A stretch of DNA of 64,000 bases, taken from the NCBI RefSeq assembly GCF_039526245.1, contig NZ_BAAAIV010000011.1, positions 208,409-272,408 of the forward strand. Direction: 5' to 3'. Both the position numbers and the translations under genes were made by a program. Source of the DNA: Arthrobacter_H rhombi (GTDB lineage: Bacteria; Actinomycetota; Actinomycetes; Actinomycetales; Micrococcaceae). Below the pieces are notes generated by a model. That model was not told the DNA's origin. It did no database searches and worked only from the letters and a program-made list of their open reading frames with translations. Shown in pieces: positions 42,283-51,393 of the stretch (positions are counted from its first letter, which is position 1; each line of letters opens with the position of its first letter).

Positions 42283-44541
42283 CTAGAGCGCCGGTTCCAG
42301 CCGGTGGATCCCCGTGGCGGAGAGGTGGATGACGTTCGCCGTGGAGAGGTCATAGAACAGGCCCACCAGATGCAGCGACCCCGACTCGACCCGGTCGCGC
42401 AGCCGCGGATGGGCCGCCAACGTCTCCAACTGCACGGCGATGTTCACCAGGGCCAGCTGGTCCACCGTGCAGTATCCCGCCTCGACGGCGTCGCGCAGCA
42501 CCGGGTGGTCGGAGTCCAGGGCCGTGCGGCTGGCGTGCAGTCCGCCCAACCACGCATCCACCGGGTGGGCTCCGGCGTCGCCTGCAGGGGGCGGATCGGC
42601 GGCGAGCAGGGCCTGCATGGCGCCGCAGTTGGAGTGCCCGCACACGGTGATCGTGCTGACGTCGAGCTTGTCGACCGCGAACTCCAGGGCCGCCTCGAAG
42701 GACAGGTCGCTGCCGGTCCGGTCCACGGCGTTGCCGACGTTGCGTACGGTGAGCAGGTCCCCGGGTCCGCTGGAGGTGATCACGTTGGGCACCACGCGGG
42801 AGTCCACGCAGGTCAGGAACAGCGTGGTGGGATCCTGCCCGCCGGCCAGGGCCTCCGTGTCGTCGCGGACCAGCGCGGCGTGGCGTTGCAGGTAGTTCTC
42901 CACCCCTTGCAGGACCGGGAGCGTTTCCGGCCGCCCGGCGGGCCCGCCCGTTGCCGTCCGAGGTTGCCAGCTCTTCCAGGGGGCCAGGCCGCTGCTGGCG
43001 GCGGAACGGAAGACGCCGCGGCGCGGAGTCCCCTCGGCGGCGGCACCCAGCGGGAACGTCCCGTGGTCCTGGACGGACACGCTGCCACCGGTCGCCTCGT
43101 GTTGTCCGCGCCAGGAGGCGACTGCCTCATAGACCGACAGGTCGATGAAGTCGGCCTCCAGGCGCACGCCCACGCGGGCACCGGCGGGGATCGACTGCAG
43201 CGTGCGGTTCAGCCGCGGCAGGGTCAGGAAACTGCAGGAGCCCTCGATGGCCACCTTCCAGACCTGCTGTCCACCGTCGTCGTGCGTGTGTTCGGCATGG
43301 ATGGAGCTGCGGACCACGCGGATCAGCACCAGCAGGACGGCCAGCGCGAGTCCGACCATGACCCCTTCGAGCAGGTTCGCGAACACGACCAGGGTGACCG
43401 TGACGGCATAGACCAGGAAATCGCCGGTGCGCAGCGCCGACTTGATGTGGGCGAACTTCACCAGCTGCACGCCGATGACCACCAGCAGCCCGGCCAGGAC
43501 CGCCTGCGGGATCATCATGAGGACGGAGGCCAGGAAGACCGAGAACAGCAGGATCCACACACCGTGCAGGACGGCCGAGGCGCGGGTCCGGCCCCCGGCC
43601 TCGACGTTCGTGGCGCTGCGGACGATCACTCCGGTGACCGGCAGCCCGCCGAGCAGGCCGGAGGTGACGTTGGCCGCCCCCTGGCCGACGAGTTCGCGGT
43701 TGAAGTTGGTCCGGGGCCCGAACTGCATCTTGTCCACGGCGACCGCCGAGAGCAGGGATTCGACGCTGGCGATCAACGCCATGGTCAGCACCCCGATGCC
43801 CACGGCACCCCAGGCACCGTCGGGCAGCACCGGCGCGCTGATCGCCTGGAGTAGTGAACCGTCCAGCGAAATGCGTTCCACCGAGCTGCCCCAGGCCAGG
43901 GACAGGGCGGTGGCCAGCACGACGGCGACGAGTTGGCCCGGGATCTGCTGCATCGTGCGCGGGAGCTTCTTCCAGACCAGCAGCAGCACGATCACCGTGG
44001 AGCCGAGGATGAGTGCCGGCGGGTTGACTGCGGCCAGGCTGGCCGGCAGTGAGCCGATGTTCTCCGTTGCCTTGCTGCCCGGGGTCGAGCCCAGCACGAC
44101 GTGCAGTTGCTGCAGCACGATGGTGATGCCGATGCCGGCGAGCATGGCATGGACGACGACGGGGGAAATGGCCAGCGCGGCCCGGCCCACCCGGCTGAGG
44201 CCCAACAGGATCTGCAGGCATCCCGCAGCGACGGTGATGGCGCAGGTCGCCGGCCAGCCGAACTGGTCGATCAGCCCGGCGACGATGACTGTCAGCCCCG
44301 CTGCTGGACCACTGACCTGCAGCGGGGACCCGCCCAGGCTTCCGGCGACGATGCCGCCGACGGCTGCGGCGATGAGTCCGGCCATGACCGGGGCCCCGGA
44401 GGCGACGGCGATGCCCAGCGACAGGGGTAGCGCGACGAGGAAGACCACCAGGGAGGCGGGGACGTCGCGTCGAAGATCGGCCCGCGAGGGCAGGATCGGT
44501 GTTTTGCGCGGTGGTGCGGTGGTGGATGTGTGTTCTTGCAT
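42283..44541 (-). CDS. SulP-family anion transporter fused to beta-carbonic anhydrase
   Basis: A 752-residue fusion. Residues about 20-420 are a SulP transporter with the start LVVFLVALPLSLGIAVASG and QVSGPAAGLTV typical of the family. A short STAS-like region follows (about 430-510, LPRLNRTLQSIPAG). Residues about 540-752 are a complete beta-carbonic anhydrase with zinc site Cys578-x-Asp580-x-Arg582 and His636-x2-Cys639. The fusion suggests uptake of bicarbonate coupled to interconversion with CO2, or sulfate/chloride exchange with bicarbonate. It is transcribed alone, divergent from the PAP2 gene. Confidence 0.93.
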   Translation of the reverse strand: MQEHTSTTAPPRKTPILPSRADLRRDVPASLVVFLVALPLSLGIAVASGAPVMAGLIAAAVGGIVAGSLGGSPLQVSGPAAGLTVIVAGLIDQFGWPATCAITVAAGCLQILLGLSRVGRAALAISPVVVHAMLAGIGITIVLQQLHVVLGSTPGSKATENIGSLPASLAAVNPPALILGSTVIVLLLVWKKLPRTMQQIPGQLVAVVLATALSLAWGSSVERISLDGSLLQAISAPVLPDGAWGAVGIGVLTMALIASVESLLSAVAVDKMQFGPRTNFNRELVGQGAANVTSGLLGGLPVTGVIVRSATNVEAGGRTRASAVLHGVWILLFSVFLASVLMMIPQAVLAGLLVVIGVQLVKFAHIKSALRTGDFLVYAVTVTLVVFANLLEGVMVGLALAVLLVLIRVVRSSIHAEHTHDDGGQQVWKVAIEGSCSFLTLPRLNRTLQSIPAGARVGVRLEADFIDLSVYEAVASWRGQHEATGGSVSVQDHGTFPLGAAAEGTPRRGVFRSAASSGLAPWKSWQPRTATGGPAGRPETLPVLQGVENYLQRHAALVRDDTEALAGGQDPTTLFLTCVDSRVVPNVITSSGPGDLLTVRNVGNAVDRTGSDLSFEAALEFAVDKLDVSTITVCGHSNCGAMQALLAADPPPAGDAGAHPVDAWLGGLHASRTALDSDHPVLRDAVEAGYCTVDQLALVNIAVQLETLAAHPRLRDRVESGSLHLVGLFYDLSTANVIHLSATGIHRLEPAL

Positions 44542-44858
44542 GGCAGTCCTTCGGTCGGTGTTCCCCGGGACCCTTGGGCTCCGGGTGGACAGAGGCCGCG
44601 ACGGCCCGCGGAGCGGATCACGCTCCAGGGCGGGCTCACTCCCGACGGGCGGTTACCGATCGGCAGGACAACGGATGCGAATATTCTACTTTTTCTGTGA
44701 AGTGAGTGGCATATGCAAAGAGTCACGTCACATTTGGTTGAAATCTGCGGACGACGATGAAGTTACCGGGCGGTTTTGTCCGGGGCGGGTTTCTTAAAGG
44801 TTTCTGAAACCCCCCGGCGCAGACTGGTGTCCGACCGCCCCCGACGCATCGGAGAACC
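44542..44858. other. divergent promoter region
   Basis: 317 bases between the SulP fusion (minus) and PAP2 (plus) starts, holding both promoters. It is locally AT-rich around 44685-44760 and contains TAGAAT on the minus strand near 44690 as a candidate -10 element, and the 8-base palindrome GCATATGC (44709-44716). No gene is evident. Confidence 0.5.
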
Positions 44859-45602
44859 ATGGCTTCCCTGGCCCGCAACACATCCACCGCCTCCCCGCCC
44901 GGCCGCCTCGCCGGGATGCCCCGGCGCTGGTGGCCCGTGGCCGCCGCCGTGCTCTACGCCCTGGCCCTGCTCCTGGGCCTGTGGGCCAAGGGTGCTGGCC
45001 GCTTCAGCGGCGAACTCGGCTGGGACATCGAGCTCAGCCACGAGCGGATGGGCGTGCTCTCCGCCGTCGCTTTGTGGATCAATGTGGTCCTGCAGCCGCT
45101 CGGCGGGGTGGTGATCCTGGCGGTGGCCTGCCTGCTGCTGTGGTCCCGCCGCGGCCTGCCCACCGCGTTGGCCTTCGGCAGCACCGTGAGCGTGGCCTGG
45201 CTGCCCGCCGCCCTGGGCAAGATCCTCGTCGACCGGGCCAGGCCGCCACTGACGGTGACCCACGCGCTGGTGCCCGAGTTGGGCGGCGACAGCTTCCCCA
45301 GCGGGCACACGGAACTGGCGGCGTCCCTGGTGCTGGGAGCCGTGCTGGTCATCGCCGTCACGCCCCGGGACCGCCGGCTGATCGGGGGGATCGGAGCCGC
45401 GTTCGTCCTGGTGGTCGCCGTCTCCCGGCTCTACCTGGGCGTGCACTATCCCACCGACGTGCTCGGCTCGCTGCTAGTCGCCACCGCCGGGGCGCTGCTG
45501 TGGACGTGGCTGTGGCGCGGGTGGATCTCCCCGTGGCTGGACCGGCGCTTCCCGCATCTGGGCGGAACCTGGGGCACGACGACGGGAGGCCGCCATGTTT
45601 GA
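44859..45602 (+). CDS. PAP2-family phosphatase
   Basis: Membrane phosphatase of 247 residues with about six helices, hydrolysing phosphatidic acid, undecaprenyl pyrophosphate or similar lipid phosphates. The three signature motifs are present: KILVDRARP, FPSGH and SRLYLGVHYPTD. GGAGA precedes the ATG. Its end overlaps the DedA gene by eight bases. The neighbours (DedA, two-component system, diacylglycerol-kinase-like protein) point to membrane lipid or lipid-carrier recycling. Confidence 0.92.
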   Translation: MASLARNTSTASPPGRLAGMPRRWWPVAAAVLYALALLLGLWAKGAGRFSGELGWDIELSHERMGVLSAVALWINVVLQPLGGVVILAVACLLLWSRRGLPTALAFGSTVSVAWLPAALGKILVDRARPPLTVTHALVPELGGDSFPSGHTELAASLVLGAVLVIAVTPRDRRLIGGIGAAFVLVVAVSRLYLGVHYPTDVLGSLLVATAGALLWTWLWRGWISPWLDRRFPHLGGTWGTTTGGRHV

Positions 45603-46197
45603 TCCCTCATCACTGCTGGTGGGCGCCGGACCGTGGGTCGCCGCCGTCGTCTTCGTCATCATCTTCATCGAATCCGGGTGCCTGTTCCCCTTCCTGCCCG
45701 GCGACTCGCTGCTCTTCGCCGTCGGCATGCTCCACCACCAGCTCGGCCTGCCGCTGCCGGTACTGCTCATCGTCGCTGCCGTGGCGGCGATCGGCGGTGA
45801 TTCCGTCGGCTACCTGATCGGCAGCAAGGTCGGGAGGCGCTGGTTCAGCGACGATGCCCGGATCCTCAAGACGAAGTACCTGGTCCAGACCGAAGAGTTC
45901 TTCGCCCGGCACGGGGGAGCGGCGCTGGTGCTGGCACGGTTCGTGCCGATCGTGCGAACCTACACCCCGCTGGCCGCCGGTGCGGCGCACTACCGCTACC
46001 CCCGGTTCCTGGCCTGGAACGTCTCCGGGGGCATCCTCTGGGCCGTGGGGGTTTCCCTGCTGGGCATCTGGCTGGGTGGTTTCGATGTGGTGGCGAACCA
46101 CATCGATGCGTGGATGGTGGCGGTGGTCATCGTCTCGGTGCTGCCGCCGGTCATCACGTTCCTGAGTCGGCGCCGGCGTTCGGCGACGGGCGCCTGA
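45595..46197 (+). CDS. DedA-family membrane protein
   Basis: Membrane protein of 200 residues of the DedA/VTT superfamily, whose members act in undecaprenyl phosphate or phospholipid translocation. The re-entrant motif FPFLPGDSLLFAVG and the ARFVPIVRTYTPLAAG segment are both conserved, followed by the last helices and a basic end (SRRRRS). GGGAGG precedes the ATG, which lies within the PAP2 coding end, so the pair is co-translated. A PAP2-DedA pair fits dephosphorylation and recycling of undecaprenyl pyrophosphate. Confidence 0.92.
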   Translation: MFDPSSLLVGAGPWVAAVVFVIIFIESGCLFPFLPGDSLLFAVGMLHHQLGLPLPVLLIVAAVAAIGGDSVGYLIGSKVGRRWFSDDARILKTKYLVQTEEFFARHGGAALVLARFVPIVRTYTPLAAGAAHYRYPRFLAWNVSGGILWAVGVSLLGIWLGGFDVVANHIDAWMVAVVIVSVLPPVITFLSRRRRSATGA

Positions 46198-46244
46198 GAC
46201 GCCGGGGGCTGCCCCGGAACAATACTCTGGAACAATGGGGTTCC

Positions 46245-46931
46245 ATGAGCCCCGTCCCCGCCCCGCGTCTGCTGCTGGTCGAGGACGACCCCGCGCTGGG
46301 ACCGCTGCTGGTGGAGCTGCTGGCCGACGGGTTCGCCCCGGAACTCGCGGTGGACGGACCCTCCGGACTGCAACGCGGGCTCAGCGGTGACTGGGACGCG
46401 CTGATCATCGACCGCGGCCTACCCGGAATCGACGGCATCCGGCTGATCTCAGCCCTGCGCGCCCACGGCATCGAGACGCCGATCCTCATCCTGACGGCCC
46501 TGGGGGCCGTCGCCGACAAGGTCGACGGCCTGGACGCCGGCGCCAACGACTACCTGGTCAAGCCGTTCGACGTCGACGAGCTCGCCGCCCGGCTGCGCGC
46601 GCTGACCCGCGGCGGGATGCGGCAGGGCCCCGGCGGCCCGGCCGACCGGATGGAGATCGGCTCCTGGGAACTCGCCCGGGCCTCGCGTCTGCTGAGCTCA
46701 CCGTATGGGGACCGCGTTGAACTCTCCCCGGCGGAGACGCGGCTGCTGGCGATCCTCGCCGCCGAGCCGGAGCGGGTCTTCACCCGGGCCGAACTCCTTC
46801 AGGCGGCGTTCACCGCCGAGGAGGGGCCGGGCATCGTGGACACCTACGTCCACCACCTGCGCAAGAAGACCGCACGATCCATCATCCGCACCGTCCACGG
46901 CACCGGATACCACCTCGGAGGACTCGAATGA
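46245..46931 (+). CDS. OmpR-family response regulator
   Basis: Two-component response regulator of 228 residues. The receiver domain has the acidic pocket EDD (13-15), the phospho-acceptor Asp56 in LIIDRGLPG and the conserved Lys in DYLVKPFD. The C-terminal OmpR winged helix ends with the IIRTVHGTGY signature. The ATG at 46245 was chosen over a continuous upstream frame because the receiver begins there. Its stop overlaps the kinase gene (ATGA). Confidence 0.93.
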   Translation: MSPVPAPRLLLVEDDPALGPLLVELLADGFAPELAVDGPSGLQRGLSGDWDALIIDRGLPGIDGIRLISALRAHGIETPILILTALGAVADKVDGLDAGANDYLVKPFDVDELAARLRALTRGGMRQGPGGPADRMEIGSWELARASRLLSSPYGDRVELSPAETRLLAILAAEPERVFTRAELLQAAFTAEEGPGIVDTYVHHLRKKTARSIIRTVHGTGYHLGGLE

Positions 46932-47944
46932 GCAGGAACCAGCCCGGTGGCCAGGGCGCATGGGAGGCCAGCGCCCTGCGCCACGCCGCCTGGCGCGTGG
47001 GATGGCAGCTGGCCGCCGTCACCGCTGCAGTGGTGCTGGTGGTCCTGGCCATCGGTGGCGCCTACATCGCCCTGCATGCCGCCCCCTCCGCGGGCGTCGA
47101 TGGGGAAGCGCAGGTGCGCATCTCCCTGGAAGTCGTGGATCTGCTCCAGCTGCTGATCCTGGGCGGGGCAGCAGGCATCGTGCTCTCCGGAGTCGTCGGG
47201 GTGCTCAGTGCCCGCCGCGCGGTCAGGCCGTTGGGCGCCACGTTGGAGGTCCAGCGCCGCTTCGCCCAGGACGTGAGCCACGAACTGCGCACCCCGCTGA
47301 CCGTGCTCGACGCCCGGCTGCAGCTGCTCCAACGCCGGGCCGGCGCCGGGCACGAATTCGCCGAGGAACTGGATACGCTGCGGCGCAACTCCACCCAGCT
47401 GGCCCGGGTGATCGATGACCTGCTCTCCACGGTCGACGGCGGCACCGAGTTGCGCACCGAGCGGCCGGCCGACCTGGACGCGCTGGCCGCCGAGACGGTC
47501 CGCGAGCTCGAGGTCCTCGCCGACCCGCGCGGGGTCACCCTGCACCACGTTGCAGCGGAGGAGCCGGTACCCGTCCCGCTGGCCGAGGTCGCCGTCCGGC
47601 GGATCCTGACCGGGCTCATCGAGAACGCCACGAAGTACACCCCCTCCGGTGGCACGGTCACCGTCACCACGCAGCGCAGTGGGGCCATGGCCCGGCTGAC
47701 GGTCACCGACACCGGCAGCGGGATCTCCGGGATCGAACCGCAGCGGATCTTCGACCGCCACGCGCACGGTGCCGCCGGCGAATCGGGAACCCCGCGCAGC
47801 ACCGGCATCGGATTGTCCCTGGCCCGCGAAATGGTGGTGCGGGCCGGCGGGACCATCGGCGTGCTCGCCACCGGTGCCGGCGGAACGAGCCTGCGCGTGG
47901 AGTTGCCGGTGCACCCGCGGACCGGGACGGGGCGTTCCCGGTGA
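46928..47944 (+). CDS. two-component sensor histidine kinase
   Basis: Membrane kinase of 338 residues, partner of the preceding response regulator. Two helices (about 27-49 and 72-93) enclose a very short extracytoplasmic loop, so it probably senses a membrane or lipid state. The phospho-acceptor is His118 in VSHELRTPL; the ATP-binding domain shows the N box (LIENATKYT), DTGSGI and GIGLSLA. GGAGG precedes the ATG. It is 100 bases upstream of the diacylglycerol-kinase-like gene. Confidence 0.92.
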   Translation: MSRNQPGGQGAWEASALRHAAWRVGWQLAAVTAAVVLVVLAIGGAYIALHAAPSAGVDGEAQVRISLEVVDLLQLLILGGAAGIVLSGVVGVLSARRAVRPLGATLEVQRRFAQDVSHELRTPLTVLDARLQLLQRRAGAGHEFAEELDTLRRNSTQLARVIDDLLSTVDGGTELRTERPADLDALAAETVRELEVLADPRGVTLHHVAAEEPVPVPLAEVAVRRILTGLIENATKYTPSGGTVTVTTQRSGAMARLTVTDTGSGISGIEPQRIFDRHAHGAAGESGTPRSTGIGLSLAREMVVRAGGTIGVLATGAGGTSLRVELPVHPRTGTGRSR

Positions 47945-48044
47945 GTGCGGGTGGGGTGGACTTCGTCGGCACCCGGAAGGCGTCCGTCCCGGGGACCGAC
48001 CACTCCCCGGCGATCACCAGTGACTACACCTCAGGAAGGACCAG

Positions 48045-48968
48045 ATGGACGCATTGACGGCGCAGGGCCCCCGCTTTTCGCGGATCTTCCTGGTATTCAA
48101 CCCCGACCCGGAGAAGACGGCCCTCTACCTGGCCCGACTGCTACGGGACGAGATCGCCGAGCGCCTGCCCGGTGTCCCCGTCGAGTTCCATGCCACCGAC
48201 CACGCGGGCCACGGGCGGGAGCTGGCCCGGCGTGCCGCCGCAGGGGCCGACCAGGACGGCGGGCCGCCGGTGCTGATCGTCTCCGTCAGCGGCGACGGCG
48301 GATACCACGACGTCGTCAACGGGGTCATGGACGTCCCGGGGAGCACCGCGGTGTGTGCGGTCCTGCCGGCGGGCAACGCCAACGACCATCGCCGCAGTGT
48401 GGAATCGCTCCCGGTCATCGATGCCATCGCGGCCGGTGCCGTCCGGGGCATGGATCTGTTGCGCCTGCACATCGGAGACGGAGGGGACTCCCCGGACATC
48501 CGATACGCCCATTCCTACATCGGCTTCGGGCTGACGGCCGAGATGGGCCGCGGGATCGAACGGGCGGGCAAGGGCGGGGTGCGCGAGCTCCTCGGGGTAG
48601 CCAGGACGCTGCCGCGGTTGCGGCCGTTCGAGATCGAGCGGGCCGATGGGGCGCGGGCGCAGTTCGACAGCCTGATCCTGGCCAACGTCGCCGGGATGGC
48701 CAAGTACGGGACAGTCAGCGACGCCGTCGTTCCCTCCGACGGCCGGTTCGAGGTCATCGCCCTGCCGCACTCGAGTCGATGGGCCCTGGCCCTGATGACG
48801 CTGCGGGCGGTCACCATCGGGCTCGGCCCGCAGAGCAGCGTGGAACGCTACGCCTTCACGACGCCGACTCCGCTTCCCGTGCAGCTGGACGGCGAATTGC
48901 TGACGGTGCCGGCCGGATCCTCCGTCGTCGTCGAAAGTGCGCACCGGGCCATCCGGGTCATCGGATAG
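48045..48968 (+). CDS. diacylglycerol kinase/lipid kinase catalytic-domain protein, atypical
   Basis: Protein of 307 residues of the DagK/YegS lipid kinase family, which phosphorylates diacylglycerol or other lipids with ATP. The nucleotide motif usually written GGDGT reads SGDGG here (82-86) and is followed by HDVVNG; LPAGNAND keeps the second signature. Replacement of the first Gly and the Thr could alter ATP or substrate use. AGGAAGG precedes the ATG. It closes a same-strand group with PAP2, DedA and a two-component system, opposing kinase and phosphatase activities on lipids. Confidence 0.82.
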   Translation: MDALTAQGPRFSRIFLVFNPDPEKTALYLARLLRDEIAERLPGVPVEFHATDHAGHGRELARRAAAGADQDGGPPVLIVSVSGDGGYHDVVNGVMDVPGSTAVCAVLPAGNANDHRRSVESLPVIDAIAAGAVRGMDLLRLHIGDGGDSPDIRYAHSYIGFGLTAEMGRGIERAGKGGVRELLGVARTLPRLRPFEIERADGARAQFDSLILANVAGMAKYGTVSDAVVPSDGRFEVIALPHSSRWALALMTLRAVTIGLGPQSSVERYAFTTPTPLPVQLDGELLTVPAGSSVVVESAHRAIRVIG

Positions 48969-49063
48969 CCGGCGGCCGGGATCGGACGGGCCACGCCGTG
49001 CCGGGCCTTCATCCCCGGGTTCCTCGGGTTGACGACGAACGTCCTCCCGCGCCGGCGGACCGC

Positions 49064-49807
49064 CTACCGCTCGAGGATGACTTCCTCGGTGTTGGGGAAC
49101 ATCACCTTGTAGCTGACCCCGGCGATCGCCGCACCGACCAGGGGCGCCAGGATGAACAACCAGACCTGGCCCAGTGCTTCGGGCCCGGCGAACCACGCGA
49201 CGCCGAGTGAGCGGGCCGGGTTCACCGACGTGTTGGTCACCGGGATGGCGACCAGGTGGATCAGGGTCAGCGACAGGCCGATCGCCAAGGGGGCGAAGCC
49301 CGCGGGAGCCCGGGTATCGGTGGTCCCGAGGATGACGTACAGGAACACGGCGGTCAGGACCACCTCGACGATCAGCGCCGAGAGCATCGAGTAGCCGTCG
49401 GGGGAGCGGTCTCCGTAGCCGTTGGAGGCGAAGCCGGATTCGGTAGCGCTGAACCCGTCCTTGCCGTTGGCGATGGCGAACAGGACCAGCCCGGCAAAGG
49501 TGGCGCCGACGAGCTGGACCAGCCAGTAGGGGAGCACCGACTTCCACTCCAGTCGTCCGGCCAGCGCGGCGCCGAGGGTCACCGCTGGGTTGAAGTGCCC
49601 GCCGGAGATGTGGCCGACGGCGTAGGCCATCACCAGGACGGTGAGGCCGAAGGCCAGGGCGACGCCGAGGAACCCGATGCCCATGTTGATCGGGCCGTCG
49701 GCGAGGACCTGGGCGGAGAAGATCGCGGCGCCGCAGCCGCCGAAGACGAGGACAAACGTTCCGAGGAATTCTGCCGTGAGGCGGGGAAGCAATGCGGTGG
49801 TTTTCAT
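49064..49807 (-). CDS. aqpZ: aquaporin Z-type channel
   Basis: Major intrinsic protein of 247 residues forming a water channel, with six helices and two NPA half-helices: HFNPAVT and VNPARS. The selectivity filter near VNPAR has the Arg of water-specific aquaporins, and the overall sequence resembles AqpZ rather than glycerol facilitators. AAGG lies 8 bases before the ATG at 49807; an in-frame ATG at 49834 lacks that support. It sits between two convergent/divergent units and next to the envelope-stress operon, so osmotic adaptation is a plausible context. Confidence 0.92.
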   Translation of the reverse strand: MKTTALLPRLTAEFLGTFVLVFGGCGAAIFSAQVLADGPINMGIGFLGVALAFGLTVLVMAYAVGHISGGHFNPAVTLGAALAGRLEWKSVLPYWLVQLVGATFAGLVLFAIANGKDGFSATESGFASNGYGDRSPDGYSMLSALIVEVVLTAVFLYVILGTTDTRAPAGFAPLAIGLSLTLIHLVAIPVTNTSVNPARSLGVAWFAGPEALGQVWLFILAPLVGAAIAGVSYKVMFPNTEEVILER

Positions 49808-49967
49808 GTCGGCACCTTCTGCGTGGACTTTCACGGATGAATCGAGGCCTTCAACAGTCCCGTCATGGGACAGTCGAATACGCTGAAGTATGGCAGGAGG
49901 GTCGTGCTTTCCGCCAGTGTTTTGCCGATCTGACCTGCGGTGTTCATGTCAGCGTCACCACGCAAGG

Positions 49968-50010
49968 AAGCCCCGCCGTCGTGGTCCAGAAGACCACCAC
50001 GGCGGGGCTT
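49968..50010 (-). terminator. long hairpin terminator of the envelope-stress operon
   Basis: Nineteen-base arms (49968-49986 and 49992-50010), beginning AAGCCCCGCCGT and ending ACGGCGGGGCTT, pair with one mismatch around a 5-base loop. They lie 12 bases beyond the csbD-like stop. The stem ends in CTT then CCTT on the minus strand. Confidence 0.85.
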
Positions 50011-50021
50011 GACCCGGCTGC

Positions 50022-50207
50022 TTACTTGCCGAAGACGTCCTTGGCGGCGTCCTGCACGTGCTCGGCGGCCTGCTTGGCCTTGGCACCGGCCTGGTCGGCC
50101 ACGCCCTCGGCCTTCAGGTCCTCGTTGTTGGTGACGTCGCCGAAGGCCTCCTTGGCCTTGCCGCCGACTTCCTGTGCCTTGTTGCCGATCTTGTCTCCGA
50201 GTCCCAT
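50022..50207 (-). CDS. CsbD-family stress protein
   Basis: Small protein of 61 residues, hydrophilic and Lys/Ala/Asp-rich, of the CsbD/YjbJ group induced by general stress in many bacteria; molecular role unknown. MGLGDKIGNKAQEVGGKAKE and AAEHVQDAAKDVFGK are family-like. AGGAG precedes the ATG at 50207. It is the last gene of the sigma factor-Asp23 operon, before a strong terminator. Confidence 0.9.
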   Translation of the reverse strand: MGLGDKIGNKAQEVGGKAKEAFGDVTNNEDLKAEGVADQAGAKAKQAAEHVQDAAKDVFGK

Positions 50208-50251
50208 GATGTTCTCCTCTGGTGTGGGTTGGGTGTTGCGGACTAGTGGGT

Positions 50252-50842
50252 TCAGCTGGTTTTGGCGACCGAGTATTCGATGGCCAGATGCTGCAGCGGC
50301 CGGCCCAGGCACTGCACGACGTCGGCCGCGACTCCCGCGGTCAGCGTCTGCGTGAGCTCGGGCAGGGAGGTGGACGGTTCGGTGTGCACGTGGAGCAGCA
50401 GATCCGGTGCGTCAGCACTTCCGCGCAGTACGGCCTTCGCGGCTGCCACCTGGGGCAGCGCCGCTGCCGCGTTGGCTGCCGCCGATTCGAGCACCTTCGG
50501 GTCCAACGTCGTGGATCCGGCACCCGGGTCGGCGGTGAAGCGCAGGGTCTCCGCCCGCTGGGAGCGGGGAACCTGCCGGCCCAGCCAGGCCAGACCGAGC
50601 AGCAGGACGATGGCGCCGACCGCGATCAACGTGGCGGGCAGCCACTGCTGCTCCAACAGGTCGGACGCCCCGGGGGCGGCGGAGGCACCCGGCTCGGCGA
50701 GCAGGCCCGAAGCGCCCGATGGTGCGGACCAGCCGGTGGTGGCCGCCAGCCAGGGCCAGACGATCCAGAGTCCGCCGACCAGCAGCACGAATCCGATGAT
50801 GATCAGCAGGGTGCGGTTCAGGGCCGTGGGGTAGGTCCTCAT
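50252..50842 (-). CDS. AmaP-like membrane anchor for Asp23 proteins
   Basis: Membrane protein of 196 residues with helices at about 8-32 and 67-88 and a C-terminal cytoplasmic domain of about 105 residues. It resembles the alkaline shock response membrane anchor AmaP, which in Staphylococcus tethers Asp23 to the membrane. Three Asp23-like genes upstream in the operon support this. The ATG overlaps the previous stop (ATGA at 50839-50842). Confidence 0.75.
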   Translation of the reverse strand: MRTYPTALNRTLLIIIGFVLLVGGLWIVWPWLAATTGWSAPSGASGLLAEPGASAAPGASDLLEQQWLPATLIAVGAIVLLLGLAWLGRQVPRSQRAETLRFTADPGAGSTTLDPKVLESAAANAAAALPQVAAAKAVLRGSADAPDLLLHVHTEPSTSLPELTQTLTAGVAADVVQCLGRPLQHLAIEYSVAKTS

Positions 50843-51393
50843 GAGGTGCTCACCATCCTGACGTTGGTCTTCGGGATCCGGCCGTCCAGGTTGGCGGCCA
50901 GGACGTCGTCCGTGACGGTCTGCACCGCACGGGCGAGCTCATCGTGCTCCCGCAGTGGTGTCCTCACGGTGACCGACAGCTTCGTGCCGCTGAGCCGGGC
51001 GGAGCAGGAGCCCACGCCGTCGAGGGCACGCACCCGGTTTTCCACCAGATGCTGCGTTCCGCGACGGGTGACGGCTGCTTCGGCAGTCTCGACCGATTCG
51101 CCGGCCGCTGGCACCGGGGTGCTGCGGCTGGACGAGCGGCCGGGAAGGATCCCGCACAGGACCATGACCAGGCCGATCAGGGCCAGGATGCCACCGCCGG
51201 CGGCGATGGAGCGTGCGCCCCATTGCCGGTTTCCGGCGTCGGCGAGGAAGGTCGCGGCGGAGGGCCACGCACCGTCCTGCAGGCGCAGGATGGCCAGCAC
51301 GGCCAGCGCCGCGCCGAGCAGGATGAGGACCACGGCGGCGATCGTGGCAGGAACCACGCGTGCGGGTCGTGGCCGCAGTGATGTTCTCGTCAT
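50839..51393 (-). CDS. DUF6286-family membrane protein
   Basis: Protein of 184 residues with two helices (about 16-38 and 62-80) and a C-terminal domain whose end (VTVRTPLREHDELARAVQTV) resembles the ligand-free half of AmaP/Asp23-associated proteins. DUF6286 members occur in actinobacterial Asp23 operons; function unknown. AGGAGGG precedes the ATG at 51393. It overlaps both neighbours by four bases. Confidence 0.75.
   Translation of the reverse strand: MTRTSLRPRPARVVPATIAAVVLILLGAALAVLAILRLQDGAWPSAATFLADAGNRQWGARSIAAGGGILALIGLVMVLCGILPGRSSSRSTPVPAAGESVETAEAAVTRRGTQHLVENRVRALDGVGSCSARLSGTKLSVTVRTPLREHDELARAVQTVTDDVLAANLDGRIPKTNVRMVSTS

Noticed and set aside
44702..44726. GTGA...GCATATGC...TCAC as a larger operator in the SulP/PAP2 promoter region.
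   Set aside because: The outer GTGA/TCAC parts are not symmetric about the palindrome centre (10.5 and 13.5 bases), so only the 8-base core is certain, which is expected by chance.
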